Shown here piece after piece: positions 52,696-61,133 of a DNA stretch of 64,000 nt. A model generated the notes under the pieces. It saw only the letters and a list, made by a program, of their open reading frames with translations. It was not told the DNA's origin and did not search any database. The number at the start of each line of letters is the position of its first letter. Position 1 is the stretch's first letter. Origin of the DNA: Clostridia bacterium. GTDB taxonomy: Bacteria; Bacillota; DSM-521; Neomoorellales; SLTJ01. The translations under genes and the position numbers were made by a program. The DNA is taken from contig SLTJ01000048.1 of assembly GCA_004347685.1 (NCBI GenBank), positions 38,773 through 102,772 on the forward strand. The letters run 5' to 3'.

Positions 52696-53044
52696 CAAGT
52701 TGCCCCCCCGCGTTGGCTGGTAAAGCTTCGGCCACAGTAGGGTAGAAGGGCACCAGCCGGCCCAGCCCTCCCAGTTCCAGCACCCGGCAGACGGCCGCGC
52801 TGGCCCCGGCTATGGCCATCTCTTTCCCCAGGTCGGTTACCTGCCGGTAACGCCCGAGAATCACCCCTAGCCCGGAACTGTCTATGAAAGTGACCCGGCT
52901 GAAATCCAGCAGCAGTTGTTCTACCATCGGAGCCTGCAATTCCTTTTCCAGGTCCTGACGTAAGAACATGGCCGCCTGCAAGTCCAGCTCTCCGGCCAGG
53001 TAACAGACCAGGGTACGCCCATATAACCTCTTTTCCATCTTCAC
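52679..53044 (-). CDS. spoIIAA: Anti-anti-sigma factor SpoIIAA
   Basis: This 121-residue STAS-domain protein, once dephosphorylated, releases SigF from SpoIIAB. TLVCYLAGELDLQAAMFLRQ is followed by the phosphorylation loop RVTFIDSSGLGVILGRYRQV with the conserved serine pair. The C-terminal helix ends in a Gly-rich extension where the family usually stops. It is the first gene of the spoIIA operon. Confidence 0.92.
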   Translation of the reverse strand: MKMEKRLYGRTLVCYLAGELDLQAAMFLRQDLEKELQAPMVEQLLLDFSRVTFIDSSGLGVILGRYRQVTDLGKEMAIAGASAAVCRVLELGGLGRLVPFYPTVAEALPANAGGQLDGNDS

Positions 53045-53111
53045 CTATACCTCCCGCCACACTTATTCGGCAGAAAGAAGTAATTTCCTGCTAGTGACGG
53101 GTAAATCTGCC

Positions 53112-53149
53112 AAAACAAAAGAGGCCACCTGGTAAAACAGGATGGCCTC
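53112..53149 (-). terminator. Terminator of the four-heme protein gene
   Basis: GAGGCCA-CCTG and CAGG-TGGCCTC (53121-53149) form a stem with one mismatch, followed on the minus strand by TTTTGTTTT. It lies 47 bp after the stop at 53196. Confidence 0.8.
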
Positions 53150-53195
53150 TCTGCGCCCTGGCCGGGTTTAGGCTAACAGGCAGCAACCCGCCAGG

Positions 53196-54257
53196 CTACT
53201 TGCTCTCGCTGGGCTTAATCATGCCGGGAATGGGCGCCACCTTGGGCACGCCCTTCTCATTGGTTTCCACCTTCTGCCCCAGCAAGTTAAACACGCCCTG
53301 GTTATCTACCTCATGACAGGTGAAGCAATTCCCACGGTAGTGCTCGGTGAAGGGCTGGCTGCTCATGTGGGCCGGGTGTACAATGCTCCGCAGAGATAAG
53401 GGGGCAGCCTTACCCCGCCCGTCAGGAGCGGCCCCGTGGCACTGGAGACAGGTTTCCACCGTGGTCTTCTCATCCATGGGCTTGCCGTCAAGGGCTACGC
53501 TCGGATGGTCCTTGGCCCGGCTCTTGGCCTCGGCAAACAGGGAATAATCCTTGGCAGCCTTGACATGGCAGGCCGGGCAGCCACGGCGCGGGGCTTCAGC
53601 CTGGGCCGGTACTGCCTGCTGGGAGGTGGTGGCCGGCTGGGCCTGGGCTATGGAGATTGTCAGCTTCCCGGCATCAAAGCTTCCGCCCAGGTCGCTGGCC
53701 AGGGTAGCCGCCTCTATGTAGCCGGTATTCCGTACCACCTTGGCTTTGTAGGTGAAATTCTTCCCACCGTAGACTACGGTAGCAGTTTTGGCTTTGTTAT
53801 CCCACCCGGTTACCGTAGCGCCTGCCGCCGCAGCCACCACCCGGACAGGGACCTTGATCCCGCTGCTGTCCTTGATTCCGGTCACAGTTGTGGTCTTGCC
53901 AGCAACGGTTACCTGCACCTTTACGGAAGACGTGACCGGCTGGGCCTTGGCCGGTGCACTCGGCTTCGCCGGCTGAGCGGTACCTGGTTTTGGCTGGCTC
54001 GCTTCACTCTTGGCGGGTGCGGCCTTGGTCTCAGCCGGCTTGGCCGGTTCAGCCTTGGCTGCCGGCCACTTGAACCCATTGGCCTTAAAGGCCTGGCCGG
54101 CGGCGTTCAGGCTCGGCGGGGTCGTGTGGCAGGCGCTGCAGGACTGCGAAGCCTTATCAGCCGGGAGCTCCTTCAGGTAATCAGGTTTAGCCAGAGCCAC
54201 AGAGGCGATAGCTAGGGAAAAGATAAACACGAGCGACAATAAGAGTATCCGTTTCAC
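53196..54257 (-). CDS. Four-heme c-type cytochrome with an inserted copper amine oxidase N-like domain
   Basis: This exported protein of about 353 residues has a signal peptide ending in ASVALA. One CxxCH (CSACH) lies near residue 40, followed by a Lys/Pro/Ala linker. A stalk-like beta domain (VKVPVRVVAAAAGATVTGW, FTYKAKVVRNTGYIEAATLA) occupies about residues 110-205. Three more heme motifs follow (CPACH, CLQCH, CFTCH) with extra histidines for axial ligands. GTG 54257 lies 10 nt after GGAGG; GTG 54263 is possible. It probably carries electrons outside the cell membrane. The same C-terminal string occurs as a fragment at 38242. Confidence 0.8.
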   Translation of the reverse strand: MKRILLLSLVFIFSLAIASVALAKPDYLKELPADKASQSCSACHTTPPSLNAAGQAFKANGFKWPAAKAEPAKPAETKAAPAKSEASQPKPGTAQPAKPSAPAKAQPVTSSVKVQVTVAGKTTTVTGIKDSSGIKVPVRVVAAAAGATVTGWDNKAKTATVVYGGKNFTYKAKVVRNTGYIEAATLASDLGGSFDAGKLTISIAQAQPATTSQQAVPAQAEAPRRGCPACHVKAAKDYSLFAEAKSRAKDHPSVALDGKPMDEKTTVETCLQCHGAAPDGRGKAAPLSLRSIVHPAHMSSQPFTEHYRGNCFTCHEVDNQGVFNLLGQKVETNEKGVPKVAPIPGMIKPSESK

Positions 54258-54652
54258 GATCACGTTACCTCCTATGTAAGCTTTCTTTGCCTTGAGCATA
54301 ACTTCTTTTTCACCTCCTTCCCGAGCTCGGACAAACCGTAACCTGGTATAGGTTCTCTGTCTTCTTTTTGCTTCCTGTGGTCAAATGTCCCGGATATATA
54401 TGACAAATGTCACTAACCGAGTGTTCGCGCTCTCAAAGCGAAATTACCCGAAGTATTCCGTAGCCAACCTCGACCGCGCCACGTTGGAGCCTTATTTCCG
54501 AAGATCCTTACAAAACAGAAAAAACTTACGCGCCGCGTTGGTGCCGGCTGGTCCGGGTTAAAACTACCTGGTAAACCTGCTACTTGACCTGACCGGGAAA
54601 ACATACTACATTAGAACAAAGAACAAAAACCAGCAGTAGGTGAGGGAGCAAG
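54258..54652. other. Divergent intergenic region with promoter signals
   Basis: No gene is seen. TTGACC (54584-54589) and TACATT (54607-54612), 17 bp apart, are a plausible plus-strand promoter for the radical SAM gene at 54653. A palindrome TGACA-AA-TGTCA (54401-54412) lies among AT-rich sequence upstream of the cytochrome gene and could be a regulator site. Confidence 0.45.
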
Positions 54653-55774
54653 ATGGAAATAGGCCCCATCCGCCCGCCGAGCGAGGCTCACAGCCTGCTC
54701 ATCCGGGTGAGCCGGAACTGTACCTGGAACAAGTGCCTATTCTGCCATACGTATAAGGATCAGCCCTTTAGCCGCCGCAGCGCGTCCGAGGTCAAGGCCG
54801 ACATCCGCCAGGCTAAGGAGATTTCCGAACACATAAAGAGGCTGTCCTGGGAACTGGGTTACGGAGGGAAAATCAGCGGGGACCTGGTGGTTTTTGCCGG
54901 GCAGCGCTACGGACCGGAGTACCAGCAGATCGCCCTGTGGCTGTACAAAGGAGGTACCAGCGCCTTCTTGCAGGACGCCAACAATCTTTCCCTGCCAGCG
55001 GACCAACTGGCGGAAATAGTGGCCTTCCTCCGTGAAACCTTCCCCTCCCTGGAGCGCGTGACCTCCTACGCCCGCTCGGCCAGCGTGGCCAAAAAGAGCC
55101 TGGCCGAACTGCGGGAACTGAAGGAGGCCGGCCTCACCCGCATCCACATCGGTCTGGAAAGCGGCTACGATCCCTTGCTGACATATATGCGCAAAGGTGT
55201 CACGGCCACGGCCCATGTCGTGGCCGGGCTGGCGGTGAAGGAAGCCGGGATGGAGCTGAGCGAGTACGTGATCCTGGGCCTGGGAGGCCGAGAGATGAGC
55301 GCTGAGCATGCTTTGGCCACGGCCCGGGTGCTGAGCGAGATCAGCCCGCACTTCATCCGCCTGCGCACCCTGGCCATCAACGACATGATGCCCCTGGCGG
55401 CCAAGGTGGCGGCCGGCGAGTTCACGCCTCTTGGGGAAGATGAGATTGTCCGGGAGGAACGCCTGCTGGTGGAAAACCTGGACTGCCAGGGAAGCCACCT
55501 GATGAGCGACCACAGCCTCAACCTGTTGATGGAGGTAAACGGGCAATTGCCGGAGGACAAGGGAGCCATGCTGGCCCTCATTGACCGCTACCTGGGCCTG
55601 CCCGACGAGGAACGCCTGATCTTTGCCCTGGGACGGAGGACCGGTAACTACTATCGCCTGGACGACATGGCCCGGGACCTGCACCGGGAGCAACTGGAGG
55701 CCATGGCTGCCAGGCTCGTGGCCCGGGGGCAGGTGGAGGAGGCCCTCAGCGTCATGAAGAGCCGGTATATCTAG
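54653..55774 (+). CDS. Radical SAM protein (CX4CX2C motif), unknown reaction
   Basis: This 373-residue protein has SRNCTWNKCLFCHTYKDQPF, a CX4CX2C cluster motif as in several Elp3/HemN-like radical SAM groups. Core strands follow (VFAGQRYGPEYQQIALWLYK, LTRIHIGLESGYDPLLTYM, MELSEYVILGLGGREMSAEH). The C-terminal helical part (GNYYRLDDMARDLHREQLEA) has no recognised domain. ATG with GAGGGAG upstream. It stands alone and divergent from the cytochrome gene. The substrate cannot be inferred. Confidence 0.82.
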   Translation: MEIGPIRPPSEAHSLLIRVSRNCTWNKCLFCHTYKDQPFSRRSASEVKADIRQAKEISEHIKRLSWELGYGGKISGDLVVFAGQRYGPEYQQIALWLYKGGTSAFLQDANNLSLPADQLAEIVAFLRETFPSLERVTSYARSASVAKKSLAELRELKEAGLTRIHIGLESGYDPLLTYMRKGVTATAHVVAGLAVKEAGMELSEYVILGLGGREMSAEHALATARVLSEISPHFIRLRTLAINDMMPLAAKVAAGEFTPLGEDEIVREERLLVENLDCQGSHLMSDHSLNLLMEVNGQLPEDKGAMLALIDRYLGLPDEERLIFALGRRTGNYYRLDDMARDLHREQLEAMAARLVARGQVEEALSVMKSRYI

Positions 55775-55959
55775 GCGTTGCCTGAGCCTGCGGAGAATTT
55801 CGCCCCAAGGGCCGAGGTTTCAAACAGGAACATGGGCAACTTGAGAGTGGACCATGAGTACAGGAGCACCGACACGTTTAAAAACTCGGCTCCCTTTTTG
55901 AGCATGGCGGCTGCCACCGCGGAATGAAAAGCCCAGGCATTCGAAGGCACCTTTGTCAA
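55771..55959 (-). pseudogene. Fragment of a membrane permease
   Basis: A 62-codon frame reads AAAMLKKGAEFLNVSVLLYS followed by WSTLKLPMFLFETSALGAKF. It resembles one hairpin of a DUF318/ArsP-like permease; both ends are missing. It directly follows the fic gene with a 4-bp overlap. Confidence 0.4.
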
Positions 55960-56708
55960 AGATGGCCTTCTGCGGCCTCCAGGTGGAGCTTTAATGCCTC
56001 CTCCACCCGCCCTGCCACCAGCCTGACAAAAGGCTGCAGATTTCCGTTGACAGAAGCTTCCTCCAACGCGTCAAGATAAGAACTCCGCTCCTCTTTCCGG
56101 ATCACCGCTGGTGGGTAGCCATCGCGCATTAAAGAAAAGTTCATCAGAAGCCGGGCTACCCTTCCGTTTCCGTCAATAAAGGGGTGTATCCACGCCAGCC
56201 GCCAGTGCAGCCACACCGCACGCTCAACAGGATGCCCGCCAGCCATACCGCGGTATCCCTCAACCAAATTGCGTACCAAGTCAGGCACTTCCTGTGCCGG
56301 CGGAGGTATGTGCCTGCTGCCGGCTATCCTGACGGCACCCCGGCGATACCTGCCGGCTTCCTCAGGATACGTTGACTTCAACACCAGACGATGAACTTCC
56401 CTAACCAGGCCCTCGCTCAAGGTAACTTCTCCCTTGATAGTCGCCTCTAACCACTCCACAGCATCCCGGTGATCAACTACCTCAAGATGTTCCCTCAGCG
56501 TCTTTCCGCCCACTGTAACGCCGTCAAGAAGCACAAGCCGCGTCTCCCGGAGGTCCAGGGTGTTCCCCTCCAGGGCCGTAGAGTGGTGCGTCCACTCCAC
56601 GATTATATGCTCCCTCAGTTTCGCTACCTCAGCCGGAGAAAGCGGTCTTGCCTCATCCAGCCGGCTCTTAAGTTCGGAAACCTGTGCCAACAAACGGTGC
56701 AAACTCAT
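55956..56708 (-). CDS. Fic-family protein (AMP-transferase fold)
   Basis: This 250-residue protein carries the Fic motif HPFIDGNGRVARLLMNF (about residues 180-196). An N-terminal inhibitory motif STALEGN matches the [S/T]xxxE[G/N] signature that blocks ATP binding in self-inhibited Fic proteins. It may AMPylate a target or act as a de-AMPylase. ATG 56708 overlaps by 4 bp (ATGA) with the stop of a 50-codon leader frame at 56705-56857. Longer starts upstream are not supported. Confidence 0.88.
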   Translation of the reverse strand: MSLHRLLAQVSELKSRLDEARPLSPAEVAKLREHIIVEWTHHSTALEGNTLDLRETRLVLLDGVTVGGKTLREHLEVVDHRDAVEWLEATIKGEVTLSEGLVREVHRLVLKSTYPEEAGRYRRGAVRIAGSRHIPPPAQEVPDLVRNLVEGYRGMAGGHPVERAVWLHWRLAWIHPFIDGNGRVARLLMNFSLMRDGYPPAVIRKEERSSYLDALEEASVNGNLQPFVRLVAGRVEEALKLHLEAAEGHL

Positions 56709-56857
56709 CCGCAACACCCCTGCAAAAACGAAACCCCGGCTTGTTGCCGGGCGCCCCTCCTGCGCCTCCCGGCCACGCCGGGCGCATATCTGCTGACTAC
56801 ACCCCAGACAGTCGTGCCGCCGGGGAAACCATGCATGCCGTCCTTCCGGACGATCAT
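56705..56857 (-). CDS. Leader ORF coupled to fic (50 residues)
   Basis: ATG 56857 follows AAGAGGGGGT directly and starts MIVRKDGMHGFPGGTTVWGV, with an Arg-rich middle and a Cys-containing end. The TGA overlaps the fic ATG. It does not resemble the small Fic antitoxins. A terminator-like hairpin lies inside the frame (56722-56751), so ribosomes on this ORF would melt it. Possibly regulatory rather than a functional protein. Confidence 0.5.
   Translation of the reverse strand: MIVRKDGMHGFPGGTTVWGVVSRYAPGVAGRRRRGARQQAGVSFLQGCCG
56722..56751 (-). terminator. Intrinsic terminator-like hairpin inside the fic leader ORF
   Basis: CCCGGC-AACAA-GCCGGG forms a perfect 6-bp GC stem on the minus strand, followed by GTTTCGTTTTTG. 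It lies 14 nt upstream of the fic ATG and within the coupled leader ORF, which suggests translation-dependent attenuation. Confidence 0.55.
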
Positions 56858-56905
56858 ACCCCCTCTTACTTTCCAAATGTAGTCTAGCAGAACTCCCCAC
56901 CAACG

Positions 56906-56968
56906 TCAATAGGCCGCCGCAGCCACGGCCACCGCTACAACAATGATTGTTCTAAGCCTGTTCTTCAC
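56906..56968 (-). CDS. Tiny membrane-type peptide (20 residues)
   Basis: GTG 56968 lies 5 nt after a strong AGGAGGTGA site and encodes a basic start (KNRLRT) and a hydrophobic Val/Ala-rich stretch, then stop. It looks like the signal peptide of the neighbour at 57023-58591 (which starts KNKW). It is either a truncated copy or a small membrane peptide. Confidence 0.4.
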   Translation of the reverse strand: MKNRLRTIIVVAVAVAAAAY

Positions 56969-57022
56969 CGTGTCACCTCCTCGGGAGCCCTGCTTTTGGC
57001 GGTGTTACTAATTCCTCTTTGT

Positions 57023-58591
57023 TTACTGCCAGGACAACACCCGCCAGGTCCCGTCAGTCAAGGGAACGAGGATGACCTTGTGCCATTCCGGTTTTTCGCC
57101 CGTGGTGGGAACCATCACCACCACCCGGCCGTCGTCCAGGCGGGTGACCCGGCTGGCTGCGGGGTCGCTGTTCACTTCCGCGTCCAGCACTCGGCGCAGC
57201 TCAACGTTTGCCACCATGGCGGGGTCCGCCCGCCAGGGCTGGTGCCCGCCTAACTTCCAGGCCAGGTTCTCCGGCTCCACCTCGGCCTTGGTGACCCTCC
57301 ATCCATCGCCCTCCCGGGCCAGGGTGAAGTAGCCGCTGTAGTAGACCACGGCCGTCTTCTGCTCCAGCATTTCCACCGTCTTCAGCTCCACGAAGAAGCT
57401 CTCTTCGCCCGGCGGAGTAGCGTCCAGGTCCACCCGGCCTGGTGCTGCCCAGAGCTGCAGCACCTGCAGGTCGGCTACCGGGTCCAGGCGGGAGCGGAAC
57501 TCATCGAAGGGGTATTTCTCCTGCAGGCCGGAGGAAAGGAAACTGTACGGCGACCGGAAGGCCTCCTCTTGGGCTTCGGGGCTGGAGTAGAACCCACCGT
57601 ATCTGCGGTTGGCCACCTCTTGCAGCACGTGAAAGTACTTGACCAAGGTAGTCCGGGCCTCTGAGCCGCCTGAAGCGGTGGCGGCAGGAAAGGAGGTCTC
57701 GAGTTCCGACAAGAGGATCATGGATTCCGCCGTCTTCAGTATCGCCTCCGGCGTGGCCCGGCCGCTCAGGGTATACCACGTCTTCCCGTCGTAGGTCCAA
57801 CTGGCGGTGACATGCATGGGATTGCCCAACTGGGCAGCCCGGAACTTGCCCTGGCTTGCGCCGGGCACCGGATAGCCGTCGCCAGGCAGGGCCCGGAGGA
57901 TTTCCCTGGCCACCCGGACGCCGTCCCCCGGGGCGTGGCCCAGGGCCGTGTACGCCCAGTTGCCAGCGCTCCAGGTGAGCATCATGCCGTCACCAAAGGA
58001 GCGGGCCGTAACGCCGTCGAGGTCCACGTCACCCGCCGGTTGGCCCAGGAGTTGTCCCTCGGTGGGATAAGGCAGGAAGGGCTGGTTCGCGGCCGTCACC
58101 TCGACCACCAGGTCCGCCTCGCTGGAGGGCACGTTTTCCACCACGGGCGGGTACTCCTCCTCCCCCCGGATTACCTTAAACCGGTAGCCGTCCTTGTCGG
58201 CCTGGAATTCGGCCACCCGGAAGGGACCGTCCCCCGGCAGCCAGGTGGGCACGTACACCGGCACTTCCACCCCGGCCAATTTTGCGGCCACGTCCTGGAA
58301 TAGCTCCGGCAGCGCTTGCGGCTGCCCTGTTGCCGGTTGCCCAGGTTTGGGTGCGCCGGTGGTGATCCGCACGGTCTGCGTGGACGCCTCCCAGTCCACC
58401 TGCGCGCCTAGGGCCTCGGCCACCCAGCGCACCGGCACCATGGCCCGGCCGTTAACCAGTTGCGGCGGCACATCGGGCTTTACTTCCCGGCCGTTGACAA
58501 TGAGCTTGATGTTGCTGGCGGCCAGGGCCACCGTGGTGATGGTAACAACTAAAATACCTGTACCCACAATGACCAACCACTTGTTCTTCAC
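57023..58591 (-). CDS. Exported protein with an N-terminal copper amine oxidase N-like (stalk) domain
   Basis: This 522-residue protein has a signal peptide (KNKWLVIVGTGILVVTITT) followed by a stalk domain (IKLIVNGREVKPDVPPQLVN, RAMVPVRWVAEALGAQVDW). A long region then resembles DUF4367-type and transport-accessory folds (VPVYVPTWLPGDGPFRVAEF). The C-terminal domain ends KVILVPLTDGTWRVLSW. GTG 58591 lies 8 nt after GGAGGTTTTT-type sequence. The stalk domain is thought to mediate cell-wall association. Enzymatic function is not evident. Confidence 0.75.
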   Translation of the reverse strand: MKNKWLVIVGTGILVVTITTVALAASNIKLIVNGREVKPDVPPQLVNGRAMVPVRWVAEALGAQVDWEASTQTVRITTGAPKPGQPATGQPQALPELFQDVAAKLAGVEVPVYVPTWLPGDGPFRVAEFQADKDGYRFKVIRGEEEYPPVVENVPSSEADLVVEVTAANQPFLPYPTEGQLLGQPAGDVDLDGVTARSFGDGMMLTWSAGNWAYTALGHAPGDGVRVAREILRALPGDGYPVPGASQGKFRAAQLGNPMHVTASWTYDGKTWYTLSGRATPEAILKTAESMILLSELETSFPAATASGGSEARTTLVKYFHVLQEVANRRYGGFYSSPEAQEEAFRSPYSFLSSGLQEKYPFDEFRSRLDPVADLQVLQLWAAPGRVDLDATPPGEESFFVELKTVEMLEQKTAVVYYSGYFTLAREGDGWRVTKAEVEPENLAWKLGGHQPWRADPAMVANVELRRVLDAEVNSDPAASRVTRLDDGRVVVMVPTTGEKPEWHKVILVPLTDGTWRVLSWQ

Positions 58592-58690
58592 CGGGAAAAA
58601 CCTCCTTGGCAGCAAAAAACTCAGAACGTCTGTCCTGCTACTCGTATGCTCCCTTAGGTCCGGGCAGCTTCTTAAACTCCACTTTGCCAC

Positions 58691-60090
58691 CTATATGCCT
58701 ACTTCATCCAGGCGGTCCAATTGGTACCGCCTGATGATGTCCATCAACTTGAGCGGGTACTTTGAATCAGTGGCATACCCCGCCCGTTTCATCGCCCAGG
58801 CGCCTTGAACGCTGTTATACATGACCTCCCGGAAGCCCTCGTAGCGGCTTCCGGTCAGCAGGAGTTGCTGGTGGTCCGCCCAGCTTTCCGAGACGTTGTG
58901 GTAGGCCCGGAAAGCGGCCTCCACCTGGAAGGTCACCCCGTTGTACTCTTCCCAGGTGTTAGAGGTGACGGAACCCGCAGGCCCCTGCCCCTTGATGCCA
59001 AACAGGTTATTGGAGCGCCGGCCCGTGTACTTGTCTACTGGTGAAGACTGCCCCCACCCCGTTTCCAGGATGGCCTGGGCCACTTGCAGGGCGGCGGACA
59101 TGCCTGTCTTTGCCTGCACATCCTTGGCTAGGCCGGAGGCCAGGTCCAGGAACTTGTCCTTCTCGGTGATGGGCTGCGGCCCATACAGCTTTCCGGTATG
59201 TACCCGCACCGGGATGCTTTCGCTGAGCAGTTTCTCCCCGGAGGATCTGGTGCCCACGGCGCGTAGCTGCCACGAACCGGCGTCCCCCTGGGCGGGCGTC
59301 CAGTTGTAGGCCGCCAGGGCATCCGCTCCCCCGGCTATAGCGCGCACTGCTCCCGTCTTGGGATTGATGAGCTCGTACTCGATCCCTGTTAGCGGCACGT
59401 TGGACTGGGAGCGCAGTTGCACGGCCCCCGCCAGCACCTGCTTGGGCCCCACGGACGTCAAGAGCAGCCGCGGGGTGCCCTTTACCTCCACCTCCACGGT
59501 CCCGGTGCGGAAAGTGTTTCCCTGATCATCGGTCACCACCGCCCAGAGTTCGCGCCGGCCCGCCTGATCCGGTCCGGGGAACCAACGGTAGCCGGAGGCT
59601 CCCTCCACCGTGGCCAGGACCTCCTCCCGCCCGGAGTCCGGGTCGCGCAGGATGTATTGGACCCGGCGGGCGGAGAAGTTGAGGGAAACGCCCAGGTTCA
59701 CCGGTCCGTCCAGGACCGCTCCGGCGGCTGGACCTTTGAAAACCAGTTTCCGCTCCACGGCCACCCGCACCGGGACAACCGGTCCGGGATAGGCTTGTCC
59801 CAACCGATCATAGACTACGGCCTGCACGGTGCGTTCGCCGTTGTCAGCCCAGCCGGGCGTCCAGTTAAAGGGCGCGTAGGGGTCCGTCTGGGCCAGTTCT
59901 TTCACCTTGCCCGTAGCCGGATCGCCCAGATCGTAACGTATGAAAGCGGCCAGGAAGTTGGCTTGCACGGAAAGGGCCGTGGTTGCGGTCACCTGCTGTC
60001 CCGGTACCAGCCCGCCCGGGGAGACTTGCGGGGTTTCTGACCGGCTGCCATACACCCCTTTGACTGGGTCGCCCGGAAATGTTACGGCTG
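58691..60090 (-). CDS. Glucosaminidase-domain protein with Ig-like repeats, no visible signal peptide
   Basis: The C-terminal 160 residues form a FlgJ/LytG-type glucosaminidase domain: AALQVAQAILETGWGQSSPV with the catalytic Glu, SNNLFGIKG, and FRAYHNVSESWADHQQLLL. Before it lie three repeats of about 95 residues ending in PVRV-type strands. The coding frame runs upstream into the 3' end of the epimerase gene with no signal peptide or clear ribosome site; GTG at about 60050 is the first start. The N-terminus, including the export signal, was probably deleted. Confidence 0.75.
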
Positions 60091-60095
60091 CAACC

Positions 60096-61022
60096 CTACC
60101 GTTTATTTGCCGCCGGAGCCAGCAAATCCCGTAAGGCCGCCTCCAGGCCGGGGTAGTGGAAGGAATAGCCGGCCCGCAGGGCGCGCTCCGGCAGCACCCG
60201 CTGGCCGGTGAGCAGCATGTCGGCCATCTCCCCCAGGGCCAGCCGCAGCACGACAGCCGGTAGGCGCAGGCGGGAAGGCCGCCCCAGCACCCGCCCCAAA
60301 GTACGGGCCAGTTCCTCCATGCGCACGGGCTGGGGCGCGGTGACGTTGAGCGGGCCGGCCAGCCCCTCTTCCTCCAGGGCCAGCCGGATAAGGCCCAGGG
60401 CATCCGCCAGGTGCACCCAGGAAACCCACTGCCGGCCGGAGCCCAGCGGCCCGCCCAGGAAAAACCTGAAGGGCCGGACCAGGCGGGGCAGGCTACCCCC
60501 CTTCCGGGCCAGGACGATACCGAAACGCAAGATCACCACCCGCACTCCCAGGTCTTCCGCCCGGCAAGCCTCTACTTCCCAGGCCCGGCAGACGCGGGCC
60601 AGGAAGTCGTCTCCCGGCGCGTCTTTCTCCGTTACCTCCTCGTCGCCGCGGGGACCGTAATAGCCCACGGCGGAGGCGTTCACCAGCACCCTTGCCCGCT
60701 CCCCGGACCCGGCTATGCTCAGAACCAGGTTCCGGGTGACCTCCCGGCGGCTTTCCATGATCTGCTCTTTCCGGGCCGCGGTCCAGCGCCCGGCGCCGAG
60801 GCTCTCCCCGGCCAGGTTGACCACCGCCTTTACATCCTCCAGGGCCACTGCCGGTAGCGGCTCGCCACTTGCCCAGCGGACAACCTCCACCCCGTCGCCC
60901 AGCCTAGAGCGGGCTGCCTCCGGGCGGCGGGAAAGCACTACTGGGTGGTGTCCGTCTCGCAGGAGCGAAGCGCAAAGAGCACTCCCGATCAAGCCCGTAC
61001 CACCGGTAACCAGTACCCGCAT
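60096..61022 (-). CDS. TIGR01777-family NAD(P)-dependent epimerase/dehydratase
   Basis: This 308-residue extended SDR protein (YfcH/SulA-like) starts RVLVTGGTGLIGSALCASLL (Rossmann motif). It has NLAGESLGAGRWTAARKEQI, the active-site pattern ASAVGYYGPRGDEEVTE and a C-terminal DUF1731-like helix set. ATG start. The physiological substrate of the family is not known. It overlaps nothing and stands between exported-protein genes. Confidence 0.88.
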   Translation of the reverse strand: MRVLVTGGTGLIGSALCASLLRDGHHPVVLSRRPEAARSRLGDGVEVVRWASGEPLPAVALEDVKAVVNLAGESLGAGRWTAARKEQIMESRREVTRNLVLSIAGSGERARVLVNASAVGYYGPRGDEEVTEKDAPGDDFLARVCRAWEVEACRAEDLGVRVVILRFGIVLARKGGSLPRLVRPFRFFLGGPLGSGRQWVSWVHLADALGLIRLALEEEGLAGPLNVTAPQPVRMEELARTLGRVLGRPSRLRLPAVVLRLALGEMADMLLTGQRVLPERALRAGYSFHYPGLEAALRDLLAPAANKR

Positions 61023-61133
61023 CCCTCATCCCCCTTCCCTGTTCTAATGCCTACTGATTGCTACTGCCAGAGTATTCCCTGGCGTTCCCAAAAATCCTGT
61101 CTCATCCCTCGTCCTCCTTCCCCGCCCTGATGC

